Shown piece by piece: positions 7,145-17,400 of a stretch of 34,853 nucleotides of DNA; positions within the stretch are counted from its first letter, which is position 1; every line of letters begins with the position of its first letter. Origin of the DNA: Acidobacteriota bacterium (lineage in GTDB: Bacteria; Acidobacteriota; Terriglobia; Terriglobales; Acidobacteriaceae). The notes below the pieces were generated by a model. That model had not been told where the DNA came from. It did no database searches and saw nothing but the letters and a program-made list of their open reading frames with translations. Location: positions 1 to 34,853 of the forward strand of contig JABDHA010000041.1 of assembly GCA_013285705.1 (NCBI GenBank). Direction: 5' to 3'. The position numbers were made by a program, and so were the translations under genes.

Positions 7145-8523
7145 TTGTATAAGTCACCATTCCACTGGCTCAGTTTGTTTTTGAATCCGCGCGTGATGAT
7201 CAGTAGGTAGGTAGCTCCAATTGCCAGCCAGATAAACCCGACGACCTTCGCATGTACACTAAGATTCAACCACACATAGATACACACACACGCTCCCGTG
7301 AGAGGAAAGAGCAGGTTTGAGAAAATGGTCCTTGCTCCCCGCTGTTTCTGCGCGATGTAAAAGTGCTGAATGACGGAAAGGTTGACCAGAATAAAACCGA
7401 CGAAAGCGCCGAAATTCAACAGCTCAACAGCGATTTGAAAGTTCATCAATAGAGCGCCTGCCAGAGAGGCGGCAGAAGTGATATAGATACCGCGCGTCGG
7501 CGTGCCATAGCGCGGATGAATGTATCCGAACAAAGTGTTGGAAATCACCCGGTCTCGCCCCATAGCAAAGAGCAAGCGTGAAGCTCCTGCCTGCCCGGTA
7601 AGTGCACTAGAGACACCCGCCACGAGCAGGACGAATGTCAGGATCAGGAACATGACCTGCCCTCCGATCCTGTGGCCGATATCGAGGATCGCAGTCTCGA
7701 CCTGGGGGAAGGTTTGATAGTTATTCCATGCCAACGCAGCAAAGTAGACGGTGATGACGCAAATCAAAGTCTGGATGATGCAAACCAGAACGGTCGAAAA
7801 GCCGATGTCTTTCTCCGGGTGGAGGGTGTCTTCAGCCAACGTGGAGATGGCGTCAAACCCAATATAGGAGAGAGCCGCAATCGACGCTCCAAGCATCATC
7901 GGCCCGAGAGAGATGCGGCCATGGGGTAAAAGGCCGATCGGCGAAATCAGGCTGGCCGCCCCATAGTGGAGCCAGACATAATGCGCAGCAAGTGCTACAA
8001 AAAGCACGGCGCAGACCGTCATCGCAGCCATCATGAGGGTGTTCGCGCGGGCCAGGATCCGGATTCCCCTGACATTGATGATGGTGATTCCAGCCGTGAA
8101 AACCAAGACCCAGACAAAATACGGAATCGCCGGCAAAAAACGCTGTGCAGTTAAAGCAGAATAGATCACGCTTTCCAGCGGAATCAGAAAATAGTCCAGG
8201 ATCATGGCCCAGCCGGCGATAAAGCCGACCGCCGGGCTGAAGGACTGCTGGACATAGGTATAGGTCGAGCCCGCAGAGGGATAGACGGACGCCATTTTTC
8301 CGTAGCTGGCAGCCGTGAATAACATGGCAATCATGGCGACGATATAACTCGAGGCAGCTTGGCCCTGAGAGACCTGCTGAATGATGCCATAGACTGGATA
8401 TACTGCTGTCGGGCTTAGAATAACGAGCCCAAAAAGGATCAAATCCCAGCGCGTCAGCACCCGTCGAATGTGCCCCGTACTGGACGGATTGCTTGCAGCC
8501 ACCTGTTGTACCGATTCACTCAT
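7141..8523 (-). CDS. APC-superfamily permease
   Basis: A 460-residue inner-membrane transporter with about 12 hydrophobic helices. The N-terminal segment (RWDLILFGLVILSPTAVYPV) and the following YPSAGSTYTYVQQSF are the APC signature region, closest to the putrescine/amino-acid importers such as PuuP. The start ATG at 8523 is preceded by AAAGGGA. The stop overlaps the M20 start. Its place between the NagB-like and M20 genes suggests it imports the substrate that these enzymes process, perhaps an amino sugar, a glycosylated amino acid or an acylated amino acid. The APC family is classically specific for amino acids and amines, so sugar transport would be new. Confidence 0.88.
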   Translation of the reverse strand: MSESVQQVAASNPSSTGHIRRVLTRWDLILFGLVILSPTAVYPVYGIIQQVSQGQAASSYIVAMIAMLFTAASYGKMASVYPSAGSTYTYVQQSFSPAVGFIAGWAMILDYFLIPLESVIYSALTAQRFLPAIPYFVWVLVFTAGITIINVRGIRILARANTLMMAAMTVCAVLFVALAAHYVWLHYGAASLISPIGLLPHGRISLGPMMLGASIAALSYIGFDAISTLAEDTLHPEKDIGFSTVLVCIIQTLICVITVYFAALAWNNYQTFPQVETAILDIGHRIGGQVMFLILTFVLLVAGVSSALTGQAGASRLLFAMGRDRVISNTLFGYIHPRYGTPTRGIYITSAASLAGALLMNFQIAVELLNFGAFVGFILVNLSVIQHFYIAQKQRGARTIFSNLLFPLTGACVCIYVWLNLSVHAKVVGFIWLAIGATYLLIITRGFKNKLSQWNGDLYK

Positions 8524-8558
8524 CGAATTCCCTTTAAAACGATCCGTTTTTCAGCCCC

Positions 8559-9494
8559 TCATAACAGTTCCCAATCCGGGTTGTCACTGATCGGATGGCG
8601 TGCGGTTTGAAGCGTCGCGGTGATGACCGCGTCAGGATGCCGCTGTAACAAAGTCATCGGATATTCCGTCACGGGCTCGCTGAACAGTGCAACGCGCAAA
8701 GCGGTTTGTTTCCATGATCCCGTATCGCTATACACACGAACTTTCTTCGCGGAAAGACACTCACGCATTCCTAGGGTGACGGACATCGGGGGCACAAACT
8801 GATAGGCTGCGCCGAAGCTGCGCTGCGCGAGAGCGACGACCGTGTCGATGTTGTTGTCTTGAATGCGTATCGTGCTGTTGGCGATTTCTTCGATCCTGGG
8901 ATGATGAAACGGATGCCGCCGCGCCTGATTGTAGGCAACATGACCATCCTGACCCCAGCCTCCGACTGTAATATCTATCGGAGCCGCATCAATCGCCTCT
9001 TTCACCCTTACGATACTTTCTGGCGTAAGCCAAAACCGCTGTTTCTCTGGGACAGCCAGCTCCAAATGTATTCCGCCATAAAAGTGCTTTTCCATGAAAC
9101 TGCGGAAATTATAGGGATGGTTGACCGGAAGCAACTGCCCTTGCCAATCGAGGCACTCGTCCATGTGGAACACATGCAAGTTGTGAAGGGAGAGCGAACG
9201 CGAGTTCACCAGGTTTGTGAAGGGCAGATACCAGCACTTCGGACCACATGGAATGATCGCACGTGTCGGCAGGCCTCGTTGATTGTTCTCCTCAATGACC
9301 TCCGCTAGTTCTTCGGCCATCAGCTGACCCATTTGTTCCGAGTCAAACACTTGACGGTATGGAACCCGGAGCCCTGGATGCCCTGGCAGCTTTTCCGCTG
9401 GAATTCTGCACCACTCCAACAACTGCCTGGTATCTACGAAATCGCTGTTCGCGGCTGGCCCTGGATAATTATTCATAAACTTCAGATCGACCAC
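8559..9494 (-). CDS. Glucosamine-6-phosphate deaminase family protein (NagB-like)
   Basis: A 311-residue cytoplasmic protein, longer than the roughly 266 residues of E. coli NagB. It keeps the MDE motif (M111-D112-E113, equivalent to E. coli Asp72) and the GQDGHVAYN motif (D183, H185, equivalent to Asp141 and His143). The glutamate that normally follows (GHIAFNE, E. coli Glu148) is Q190 here. NagB converts glucosamine-6-P to fructose-6-P plus ammonia. The start is a GTG at 9494 with a GGAG-like site upstream; an ATG six codons later lacks one. It lies 37 bases downstream of a hexosaminidase gene and 35 upstream of the permease. Deaminase activity with the Gln substitution is uncertain, and it may act on another phosphosugar. 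Confidence 0.82.
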   Translation of the reverse strand: MVDLKFMNNYPGPAANSDFVDTRQLLEWCRIPAEKLPGHPGLRVPYRQVFDSEQMGQLMAEELAEVIEENNQRGLPTRAIIPCGPKCWYLPFTNLVNSRSLSLHNLHVFHMDECLDWQGQLLPVNHPYNFRSFMEKHFYGGIHLELAVPEKQRFWLTPESIVRVKEAIDAAPIDITVGGWGQDGHVAYNQARRHPFHHPRIEEIANSTIRIQDNNIDTVVALAQRSFGAAYQFVPPMSVTLGMRECLSAKKVRVYSDTGSWKQTALRVALFSEPVTEYPMTLLQRHPDAVITATLQTARHPISDNPDWELL

Positions 9495-9531
9495 TTAAAG
9501 CTCCACTACCTTCCGACTTAGCAACTACGTT

Positions 9532-11877
9532 TCACTGGTGCATGATGAACCGCGATGGCGCCGTGAAACTATCCCAGGCCAAGTGGTACTCAACGACTGG
9601 AAGATGATGTGCTCTGGCGAACTGATTCCGCGCTGCAAAGATCGAATTGACCCAGTTGCCGAACGGAAGAAGTGTTTCCCGGTAGACTAGATAGCTCATG
9701 TCCACTGTCCTATCAGGCAGGTGATCCTTCACGTCATCCAACTCGTGCAGGTATTGGCGTCCGTTCGCTTCAGCGACTCGGGGAAACCAAGTCATGTCCC
9801 AGGTTGTGATGGTGTTTTGTAGTACTTCATTGCGCTTCCTCCAGATAGTAGTTGCAGTATCCAGTGCCTGATCGATATCCCGAAGAGCTAGTTCTGGCTT
9901 CGTAGACCTGGCCTGATCGGCAGCGATAAGATCGAGATCCATGTCGTGAATTTCGGATATCATCTCGAAGTTCTGCTGATACAGATTCGCGACCGAAAGA
10001 AAGACTTCCAGGTTATAGTGATTGAACTGCACACGTGCCATGTTCTCCTCGATGAGAGACTGGAGAACCTCATTGCGTCGCAATCCACCGAGCGCCAGTT
10101 GAATCCGCTTTGCATTCTGCTCGGACCATTCTGAATGGTAGCTTAGATCGGGAGAAGGAGCGGGTGGAAGCGGCAGCGTCTGGTCCTTGGCGGGACGCGG
10201 TGTCTGAAAGATTCCGTAAGACCATCCCCAGATCGGCTTACGCGCCTTCGAGTTCTCTGTCTCCCACGAATCCTCCCACGACTCCGCCTGGTAACTCATC
10301 ATCTGATAAACAGTGTTCATCTGAACCGCGCCCGGTCCGTAGAACAGGGGATAGAAGGTGTTCGTCAGCTCTTCAGGGTTGGTTCCAGGATGCCAGCCCG
10401 CCGCTCCGCTGGAAACATATCCTAGCCAGAAGGTCTCGGTGTGCAGCCCGTTATCGGCCCAGCCACAATTGATCTCTCCAATCACACTTGTGTTCATCCG
10501 GGCAGATTCGAATGTGATTTTGTTCATGATGTCGTCCACGCGACGATTATCTCCACTTGTAATGCCGTCCGTGGTGACGAGGTGTTGAGTATCCCGTTTG
10601 GGCTGATGAAGGGAATACTCCTGTGGCAATGGGAAGTAGCTTGGAAAGAGTGTTGCATTTCCTCCCTGTGCGGAGGTAAAGATCATCTGCTGAATCCCGC
10701 GGCGATGGAATTCCCGGTCGAATTCCGGGCCATAGACCTCTCCGTTCACCACATAGGGCGGCAGAGCTTGAACGTCCGGCGGCTTCAGAGGATACTCTCC
10801 CCAGAACATCACTGTTCGCCCATGGTCATGCAGATATGCAGCCGTCTGGTTAACGAAGGAAGCGAAGACCTGCCCCACAGAGCCTCGACTCTTCGCCATG
10901 TCTGTCTCATTACATTGATCATTGTGCGCTAGGCCGAGATAGTATGGCTCGTCGGTGGACAGGAGGAAATATTTAACGCCGCGATTCGCATCTAGCAAAT
11001 CCTGATACATACCCTCCAGAAGCTTGTAGGAGTCGGGATTGGTTGCACAAAGCTCGTAGTTACTGTCGGGGAATTCGCGCAATTTTGCGTATTCCGGATG
11101 TTTGAGGATAAACGCGATGTGCGCTGGCCCGTCCAGATACGGGATCAGCTCGATGTGGTAGCGCAACCCATAATTCGTAAGTTCCTGTAACTCCGCTGGA
11201 CTGAGCGCGTATGGCTCGACGATCGCTGGGGCGCTCTTATATTGAAAGTGGCCTTCCAGTTTGATCACAAATCCGTTCATCTTATAAAAGGCGGCCTGCT
11301 TCATCGCCTGCTTTAGATCGTCCATCCTATCCAGGTGATGCGCGTCATCCCAATAGATCTGGCGAAGTTCAAGATCAGGCCAATCTTCAATCGTTCCTTC
11401 TGGAAGCGTGAGCGCTCCCTCTTCCAGCCGCACTAACTGAATGAGCGTCTCCACCCCGTAGAAGAGCCCCGCGGAGGCGTTCGCCGTTATCTTGATCGCT
11501 CCGCTCTCCAGATGGATTCGGTACGCCTGTTCCTCCAAGGAGCTCTTATTGGGATCCTGCGCCTTCCCAATCTTTACGCTCCCGGGCTCTATCTCCAGCG
11601 ACAAAATGCCGCCAGGGCTTCCGGATGCTCCCAGGGTTACATGAAACCTGGTGGCAAGGTCCTCGTGCAACACTTCCAGGGCGACGTCGTCCTCGGCCAC
11701 ACTCTTGTCTACCTTGAGCTGCCAGTTGGACCCGAAGGTGAAATCATGAGCCCCTAGCGAAACGGTTTGAGGTTCGGGGATCACTGTATAGCCTCGAGCG
11801 AAGAGCGGAGAGACAGACTGGGCGAATCCGACAGAACACAACCATCCCAACACGGTGCCGATTACGAGCGCTCTCAT
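9532..11877 (-). CDS. GH20-type beta-N-acetylhexosaminidase, copy B
   Basis: A 781-residue secreted enzyme. A signal peptide covers about 1-20 (hydrophobic VIGTVLGWLCSVG, AQ cleavage). The GH20b alpha/beta domain (about 30-160) includes IKITANASAGLFYGVETL. The TIM-barrel part follows, with LIPYLDGPAHIAFILKHPEY near 244 and a DE pair at D309-E310 in LLSTDEPYYLG. Classical GH20 enzymes have HxGGDE at that point; here the residues before DE are LLST, so this is a divergent branch. The C-terminal 200 residues are helical. It releases terminal GlcNAc or GalNAc residues by substrate-assisted catalysis if it follows the family. It is a tandem paralogue of the gene at 12031-14358. Confidence 0.82.
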   Translation of the reverse strand: MRALVIGTVLGWLCSVGFAQSVSPLFARGYTVIPEPQTVSLGAHDFTFGSNWQLKVDKSVAEDDVALEVLHEDLATRFHVTLGASGSPGGILSLEIEPGSVKIGKAQDPNKSSLEEQAYRIHLESGAIKITANASAGLFYGVETLIQLVRLEEGALTLPEGTIEDWPDLELRQIYWDDAHHLDRMDDLKQAMKQAAFYKMNGFVIKLEGHFQYKSAPAIVEPYALSPAELQELTNYGLRYHIELIPYLDGPAHIAFILKHPEYAKLREFPDSNYELCATNPDSYKLLEGMYQDLLDANRGVKYFLLSTDEPYYLGLAHNDQCNETDMAKSRGSVGQVFASFVNQTAAYLHDHGRTVMFWGEYPLKPPDVQALPPYVVNGEVYGPEFDREFHRRGIQQMIFTSAQGGNATLFPSYFPLPQEYSLHQPKRDTQHLVTTDGITSGDNRRVDDIMNKITFESARMNTSVIGEINCGWADNGLHTETFWLGYVSSGAAGWHPGTNPEELTNTFYPLFYGPGAVQMNTVYQMMSYQAESWEDSWETENSKARKPIWGWSYGIFQTPRPAKDQTLPLPPAPSPDLSYHSEWSEQNAKRIQLALGGLRRNEVLQSLIEENMARVQFNHYNLEVFLSVANLYQQNFEMISEIHDMDLDLIAADQARSTKPELALRDIDQALDTATTIWRKRNEVLQNTITTWDMTWFPRVAEANGRQYLHELDDVKDHLPDRTVDMSYLVYRETLLPFGNWVNSIFAARNQFARAHHLPVVEYHLAWDSFTAPSRFIMHQ

Positions 11878-11972
11878 GACAGCTTTCCCTTCTATCCTTA
11901 AGAAGCCCTACGGCGACATAACTCCGCCGCCGTACAACTCAAACGCAATACTTATAAAGGGGTGGAGAAACA
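11878..11972 (-). repeat. Duplicated leader of hexosaminidase copy B
   Basis: These 95 bases upstream of the start match the 95 bases upstream of copy A (14359-14453) at roughly 90 percent by eye. The match includes a putative ribosome-binding stretch (GAAGGGA) and a TTATAAG/TTATAGA element that could be a -10 box. The non-coding identity shows that the duplication or conversion tract extends beyond the coding region. Confidence 0.7.
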
Positions 11973-12030
11973 GGTAACTTACAGATCGACCCTTACAACT
12001 TCTCCTCCCCGCCTAAGTAGCGGTTATGTT

Positions 12031-14358
12031 TCATTGGGTCATGGTGAACCACGGGGACGTCACACTGAGGTCATCCCATGCCAAATGGTACTCAGCGACG
12101 GGAAGATGATGTGTTGTCGCGAACTGATTCCGCGCCTCAGCGATCGAATTGACCCAGTCGCCGAAGGGAAGAAGCGTTTCCCGGTAGATTAGATAGCTCA
12201 TATCCACCGTTCTATCGGGCAGGTGATCCTTTACGTCGTCCAGTTCATGCGAGAAGCGCCGTCCATTTGCTTCTGAGACCCGAGGAAACCACTTCTCATC
12301 CCAGGTTGCCGTCACATTCTGCAGCACTTTATTTCGTTCCTGCCAGATGGACTTAGCAAGAGAGAGCGCTTCATCCACCTCACGGAGAGCTTCCGTAGGA
12401 TCTTTGTCCTTTATGCGCGAGGCGGATGCGAGATGCAAATCCATCTCATGGATATCCCCGATCATCTCTGAGTTCTGACGGCAGAGGTCGGCGATGGTGA
12501 CGTAGACTTCGAGGTTATATCGGTTGAATTGGGCCTTTTGAAGGTTCTCGTTGAGCAAGTCAAGCAAAACATTGTTGTTCTGCTTTGCCTGCGAAGCTAA
12601 TGCGATTCTTCTCGCATTGTCAGCCGACCAGGTCGAACTATAAACCAGGTTGCTATCAGGAGGAGCAGGTAACGGCAGGGTCTGATCGTGTGCCGGCTTT
12701 CGCGGGTCGAAGATCGCATACGACGATCCCCAGATCGGCTTACGTGCCTTCGATGCCATGGGGTCCCAGCTATCCGTCCATCCTTGAGCCTGCTCACTCA
12801 TGAGATGGTAGACACGGTCCATGTCAACGACTCTTGTCCCATAAAACAGAGAATAGAACGTACTCTCCAGTTCCTGAGGGCTCGGCGACCCTGGATGCCA
12901 TCCAGCAGCGCCAGCTGTGACATACCCCAGCCAAAAGGTTTCGGGATTTACTCCCTCATCCGACCAGCCGCAGTTCACTTCACCGATAAGACTCGTATTC
13001 AAACGGGATGTGTCGAACGAGATGCTCTTTATTAGGCCTTCTACTCTTGGCACACCTGGGTTGTCTTCAAACTCATCGTTCGATTTCCCATGCAGGCGTT
13101 CTGTTTGAGGCAGGATTGAATAATCAGGAAAGATCTTTTCTTCACCCTCGACGGAGCTGAAGATCATCTGCTGAATTCCACGCTGATGAAAGGCTTTATC
13201 GAACGCCGGCCCGTAGACTTCGCCATTCACCAGGTACGGAGGCAGCGATGCAATGTCGCTCGGCTTCAGGGGAAACTCTCCCCAGAACATGACGGTTCGT
13301 CCCCTGTCGTGCAGGTAGCCGCCCGTTTTGTCGACAAACTGCGCAAACACCTGACCGACTGACCCTAGTTGCTTGGCCAAATTCTCCTCATTGCATTGGG
13401 AATTGTGCGCAAGGCCCAGATAATAGGACTCGTCGGTCGACAAATAGAAATAAGTTACACCCTTATTCGCGTCCAGCAGATCCTGATACATGCCCTCCAG
13501 AAGTTTGTACGACTCCGGATTTGTCGAGCAGATCTCATAATTGCTGTCGGGATACTCCCGAAGCTGCGCGTATTCGGAATGCTTCAAGATGAAGGCGATG
13601 TGCGCGGGGCCATCCAAATAGGGTATGAGTTGGATATGGTAGCGCAATCCGTAATTCGTCAAATCCTGAAGCTCTGCCGGGCTCAGGGCATAGGGCTCAA
13701 CCACAGCCGGAGCGCTCTTATATTGGAAATGCCCGTCGAGCTTAATGACAAAGCCGTTCATCTTGTAGAATGCAGCCTGTCTTAGATCACGTTTGAGCTC
13801 CTCGACCTTTTCAAGATGATGGTTGTCGTCCCAATAGAGATGCCGCAGTTGTAGGTCAGGCCAGTCCTCGATTGTTCCTTCTGGAAGCGTGAGCATTCCC
13901 TCTTCCGTCCGTACTAACTGAATGAGCGTCTCCACCCCGTAGAAGAGCCCCGTGGGGGCGTTCGCCGTTATCTTGATCCCTCGGCTCTCCAGATGGATTC
14001 GGTACGCCTGTTCCTCCAAGGAGCTCTTATTGGAATCCTGCGCCTTCCCAATCTTTACGCTCCCGGGCTCTATCTGCAGCGATAAAACGCCGCGTGGGCT
14101 TCCGGACGCTCCCAGGGTTACATGAAACCTGGTGGCAAGGTCCTCGTGCAACACTTCCAGGGCGACGTCGTCCTTGGCCACGCTCTTGTCTACCTTGAGC
14201 TGCCAGTTGGACCCGAAGGTAAAATCATGAGCTCCCAGCGAAACGGTTTGAGGTTCGGGGATCACTGTATAGCCACGAGCGAAGAGCGGTGAAACAGATT
14301 GGGCGAGTCCGACAGAACACAACCATCCAAACATGGTGCCGATTACGAGCGCTCTCAT
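12031..14358 (-). CDS. GH20-type beta-N-acetylhexosaminidase, copy A
   Basis: A 775-residue paralogue of copy B with the same layout: signal peptide (about 1-20), GH20b domain, and a catalytic barrel with the DE pair in YLSTDESYYLG near 309-310. The first 168 residues differ from copy B at only about 14 positions, whereas the middle and C-terminal regions are visibly more divergent (for example around the ETFWLGY block). The two enzymes are probably exported to the periplasm or surface and may differ in linkage or chain-length preference. It is the second gene of the leftward run, 123 bases after the TonB receptor, and probably shares its promoter, although the conserved leader could contain its own. 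Confidence 0.82.
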   Translation of the reverse strand: MRALVIGTMFGWLCSVGLAQSVSPLFARGYTVIPEPQTVSLGAHDFTFGSNWQLKVDKSVAKDDVALEVLHEDLATRFHVTLGASGSPRGVLSLQIEPGSVKIGKAQDSNKSSLEEQAYRIHLESRGIKITANAPTGLFYGVETLIQLVRTEEGMLTLPEGTIEDWPDLQLRHLYWDDNHHLEKVEELKRDLRQAAFYKMNGFVIKLDGHFQYKSAPAVVEPYALSPAELQDLTNYGLRYHIQLIPYLDGPAHIAFILKHSEYAQLREYPDSNYEICSTNPESYKLLEGMYQDLLDANKGVTYFYLSTDESYYLGLAHNSQCNEENLAKQLGSVGQVFAQFVDKTGGYLHDRGRTVMFWGEFPLKPSDIASLPPYLVNGEVYGPAFDKAFHQRGIQQMIFSSVEGEEKIFPDYSILPQTERLHGKSNDEFEDNPGVPRVEGLIKSISFDTSRLNTSLIGEVNCGWSDEGVNPETFWLGYVTAGAAGWHPGSPSPQELESTFYSLFYGTRVVDMDRVYHLMSEQAQGWTDSWDPMASKARKPIWGSSYAIFDPRKPAHDQTLPLPAPPDSNLVYSSTWSADNARRIALASQAKQNNNVLLDLLNENLQKAQFNRYNLEVYVTIADLCRQNSEMIGDIHEMDLHLASASRIKDKDPTEALREVDEALSLAKSIWQERNKVLQNVTATWDEKWFPRVSEANGRRFSHELDDVKDHLPDRTVDMSYLIYRETLLPFGDWVNSIAEARNQFATTHHLPVAEYHLAWDDLSVTSPWFTMTQ

Positions 14359-14453
14359 GACAGCTTTCCCTTCTATCCTTAAGAAGCCCTACGGAGACAT
14401 CACTCCGCCGCCCTGCGACTCAAACGCCATACTTATAGAGAGATGGAGAAACA
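14359..14453 (-). repeat. Duplicated leader of hexosaminidase copy A
   Basis: Partner of the 95-base leader at 11878-11972, with the same ribosome-binding region and only about nine differences counted by eye. Confidence 0.7.
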
Positions 14454-14481
14454 AGGCTTCTCTTCACTCTCAACACAGCCT

Positions 14482-17400
14482 CTACCAAAGAAGCTTCAAT
14501 GCAAGTTGCAGTTGCCGGCCAGTTCCCGACACTGTCGATTGAATCTGGCCGAATGCACCCGAGTTGGCGTACGAGTTCGGATTTGAGAAGTTGACCTGAT
14601 TGAAGGTATTGAAGCTTTCCGCCCTAAACTGCAGTTTGAACGACTCCAGCAAGGTGAAGTCCTTCAAAAGAGATGCGTCCGTATCCGCATATGCGGGTCC
14701 GTAGATCATTCCTTTGCTGGAGTTGCCGTAGGTGCCCAGTGGCTCGACGTTTGGATTGACAAAAGCGGCCGTGTTGAAAAACTCGTTCACTGCAGCCTGC
14801 CGGTTAGGATGACTCATCCGGACAGTACCTGCGTTTGCCCCGGCAACGAGCTGAGCATATTGCCCCGGGTACGATCCAGTTCCGTCGACTGCAACGTCTT
14901 CTCCGGCAACGACCGTAATCGGAAGTCCACTTTGGACCGTCTGAATCGCTGTCAGCGTCCAGCTGCCCAACAGGCTGTTCGCAATGTTGTTCGAGAAATG
15001 AAATGGGAGCGCGTAGAGCCATGACACCGAGAAGGAATTTCTCCGATCAAAATCGGACGGTCCGTACCCTCTTTTTAGATCAAGGGGGTCCGGGATATTG
15101 CCACTGGAATTGTTACTTGAAACGAAATCGAGTGACTTTGCCCGCGTAAAGTTCGCAAGGATGGTCGAGCCATGGCCGAAACGTTTCGTGCCTTGAATCT
15201 GAAGCGAATTGTAGCTGCTATGTGCGTAGTTTTCGTAAACGTTCCCCGACGGAGCGAGAATGCCTGGCTCGTACCGCACGCGGTCGTTGACATTGCTTTC
15301 AGAAGGAGGTGCGCCGGTGATTGGATCGTTCTTAAAGATCGCCGGATTCGTCGTCACAAACCCTGGGATGCGGCTCCCATTATTGCCAACATAGGAGACT
15401 TCGATCATGGTGGTTGGAGTTATCTGCCGCTGAATCGACACATCATATTGCTGATACAAGGGCAGGCGGAGATGGTTACTTATATAAAGTCCGCTCAAAG
15501 GCAGAGGGAAAAGCGAACAACTATAACCTGGGTATGTTGAAGTTTTGGTACACCCGAACTGACCTGTCAAAGTAGTGGGCGGACTCGCGAGTCCAGTAGA
15601 ACCGAAAGGATCGTCAATACTCCCGCGATATGCGTACGCTGTGCCAGCGTACGGTGCGTTTATTTGCGAAACGGAGTCCGCATTAATGGCGTTATAGAAA
15701 ACTCCATAGCCCCCTCGAACACTGGTCTTGCCATTTCCGAATACATCCCAAGCAAAGCCTAACCGAGGAGCGAAGTTGCCGAGATTTGCAGATGAGATTC
15801 CCTTGGTGATTCCGGGATCTCCTGGAAATACGATCCCGACAGGGGCGGTCGGTTGGACCGTCGATTGGATCCCAGGCTCGATGGTCGTGAGCTTGTTGCC
15901 AGCAGCCTTCCAAGGGAGGAAGGGCTCGTAGCGCAATCCATAGTTGAGCGTAAATCTTGGCTTAACTCGCCAGGCGTCCTGAGCATAGAAGGAGTTGTAG
16001 GCTGTCCGGTTATCGTTTACAGCAAGTCCAAAGGCGACCGTGGTTGTATCGTAGGCGCCGAGCATCAGATCGGCGGTCGGATCTCCGCTTCGGACGCCGC
16101 TGAACGAGATGCTGGGCGGAAAGATATACGTCTGGTAGAAGTGAAACTTCAACATCTCGAAACCGAACTTCATGCTGTGCAGCCCTTGCATCCAGGAAAG
16201 GTTGTCAGCAAGCTGCCAATTGATTCCGGAAAAAATGGTGACAGAACCTCCTCCCAGCGAAAAGTTGTTTGCAACATTCACGCTGACGGCACCCGATGGA
16301 GTAAACCCGGTAAGATAATTCGGAAGATTAATCCCCAAGCTTGCGTTCGAGATGCTCGTACTTGGCGACTGACTTGAAGTTGAATTCAAGACCGAAAAGA
16401 GGGCCTGATTGATGAGAGAGGGAGTGAACGTATAGATGTCGTTCACGACTCCATCTTGCTGCTTGATCTTGTAGTTGTAACCCATGTAGCCGGTAATGTT
16501 GCCTCCGGCAAGAGGCGTTGAATTACTTGTGTTGTCCTGAAAATAGTGCCCGTAGATCAGATGTTTGGCACTCTGATTCCAATCCACCCGGATATTGCCG
16601 TTGTTATCCAGGATCGGACTTGGCGCAAGCGAGACCACAAGTCCACTTGGCGACTCCGGAACATATTTCAGCAGGTTGACCGCGACCGGACTGATGCACC
16701 CGGGGGAGATTACGTTCCCGGCCACGCACGGGGTCCCTGTCGTAGGATCTGTGAGAGGAAGCCCCGTGATTGGGTCCGTAGGGTCCGCCAGAGTCGTGCT
16801 TAACCCGGTGAAATTTCCGCTTCTCTCCGCCGCGTCGGGAACGGTGGCTTGGGCGCTTACCGCCTCTTGATGATCCGTTAGTCCCTGATAGGAAGCATAA
16901 AAGAATAGCTTATTCCTGAGGATGGGGCCACCGATCGCCGCGCCAAACTGGTTTTGAACTTCAAACGGGACATTTGGGGCAAAATAATCTTTCGCGTTGA
17001 AATCGCCGTTGCGCAAAAACTCCCAGGCGGCCCCATGGAACGTATTCGTTCCCGCTTTAGAGACGACTTCAACCTGAGCGCCTGAGTTATGTCCGTATTC
17101 CGCGTCGAAATTGGTGGTGAGCATCCGGAACTGCGCGATTGCATCCGGCGGCGGCATGTTGATGCCTGTATTGCGCGATGGGTTGTTAAAAAAAGCTCCA
17201 TCAAACGTATAGACAGCGGCGTTCGGCAGCCCGCCGTTCACATCCATTTGGGCGCCGCCCCGTGCATCACTCTGTGTTTGCGGGGCAGTGACGCTGGTGA
17301 CGCCAGGTAAGGTGCCTGCCAGGCTCATGATATTGCGACCGTTCAAAGGCAGATCCACTACGCGCCGATCGTCTATAAGACCGGACAACGTATTCGAGGT

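Noticed and set aside
15853-16377. A 174-codon plus-strand frame opposite the TonB receptor
   Set aside because: It is antisense to a conserved beta-barrel coding region, with no independent evidence.
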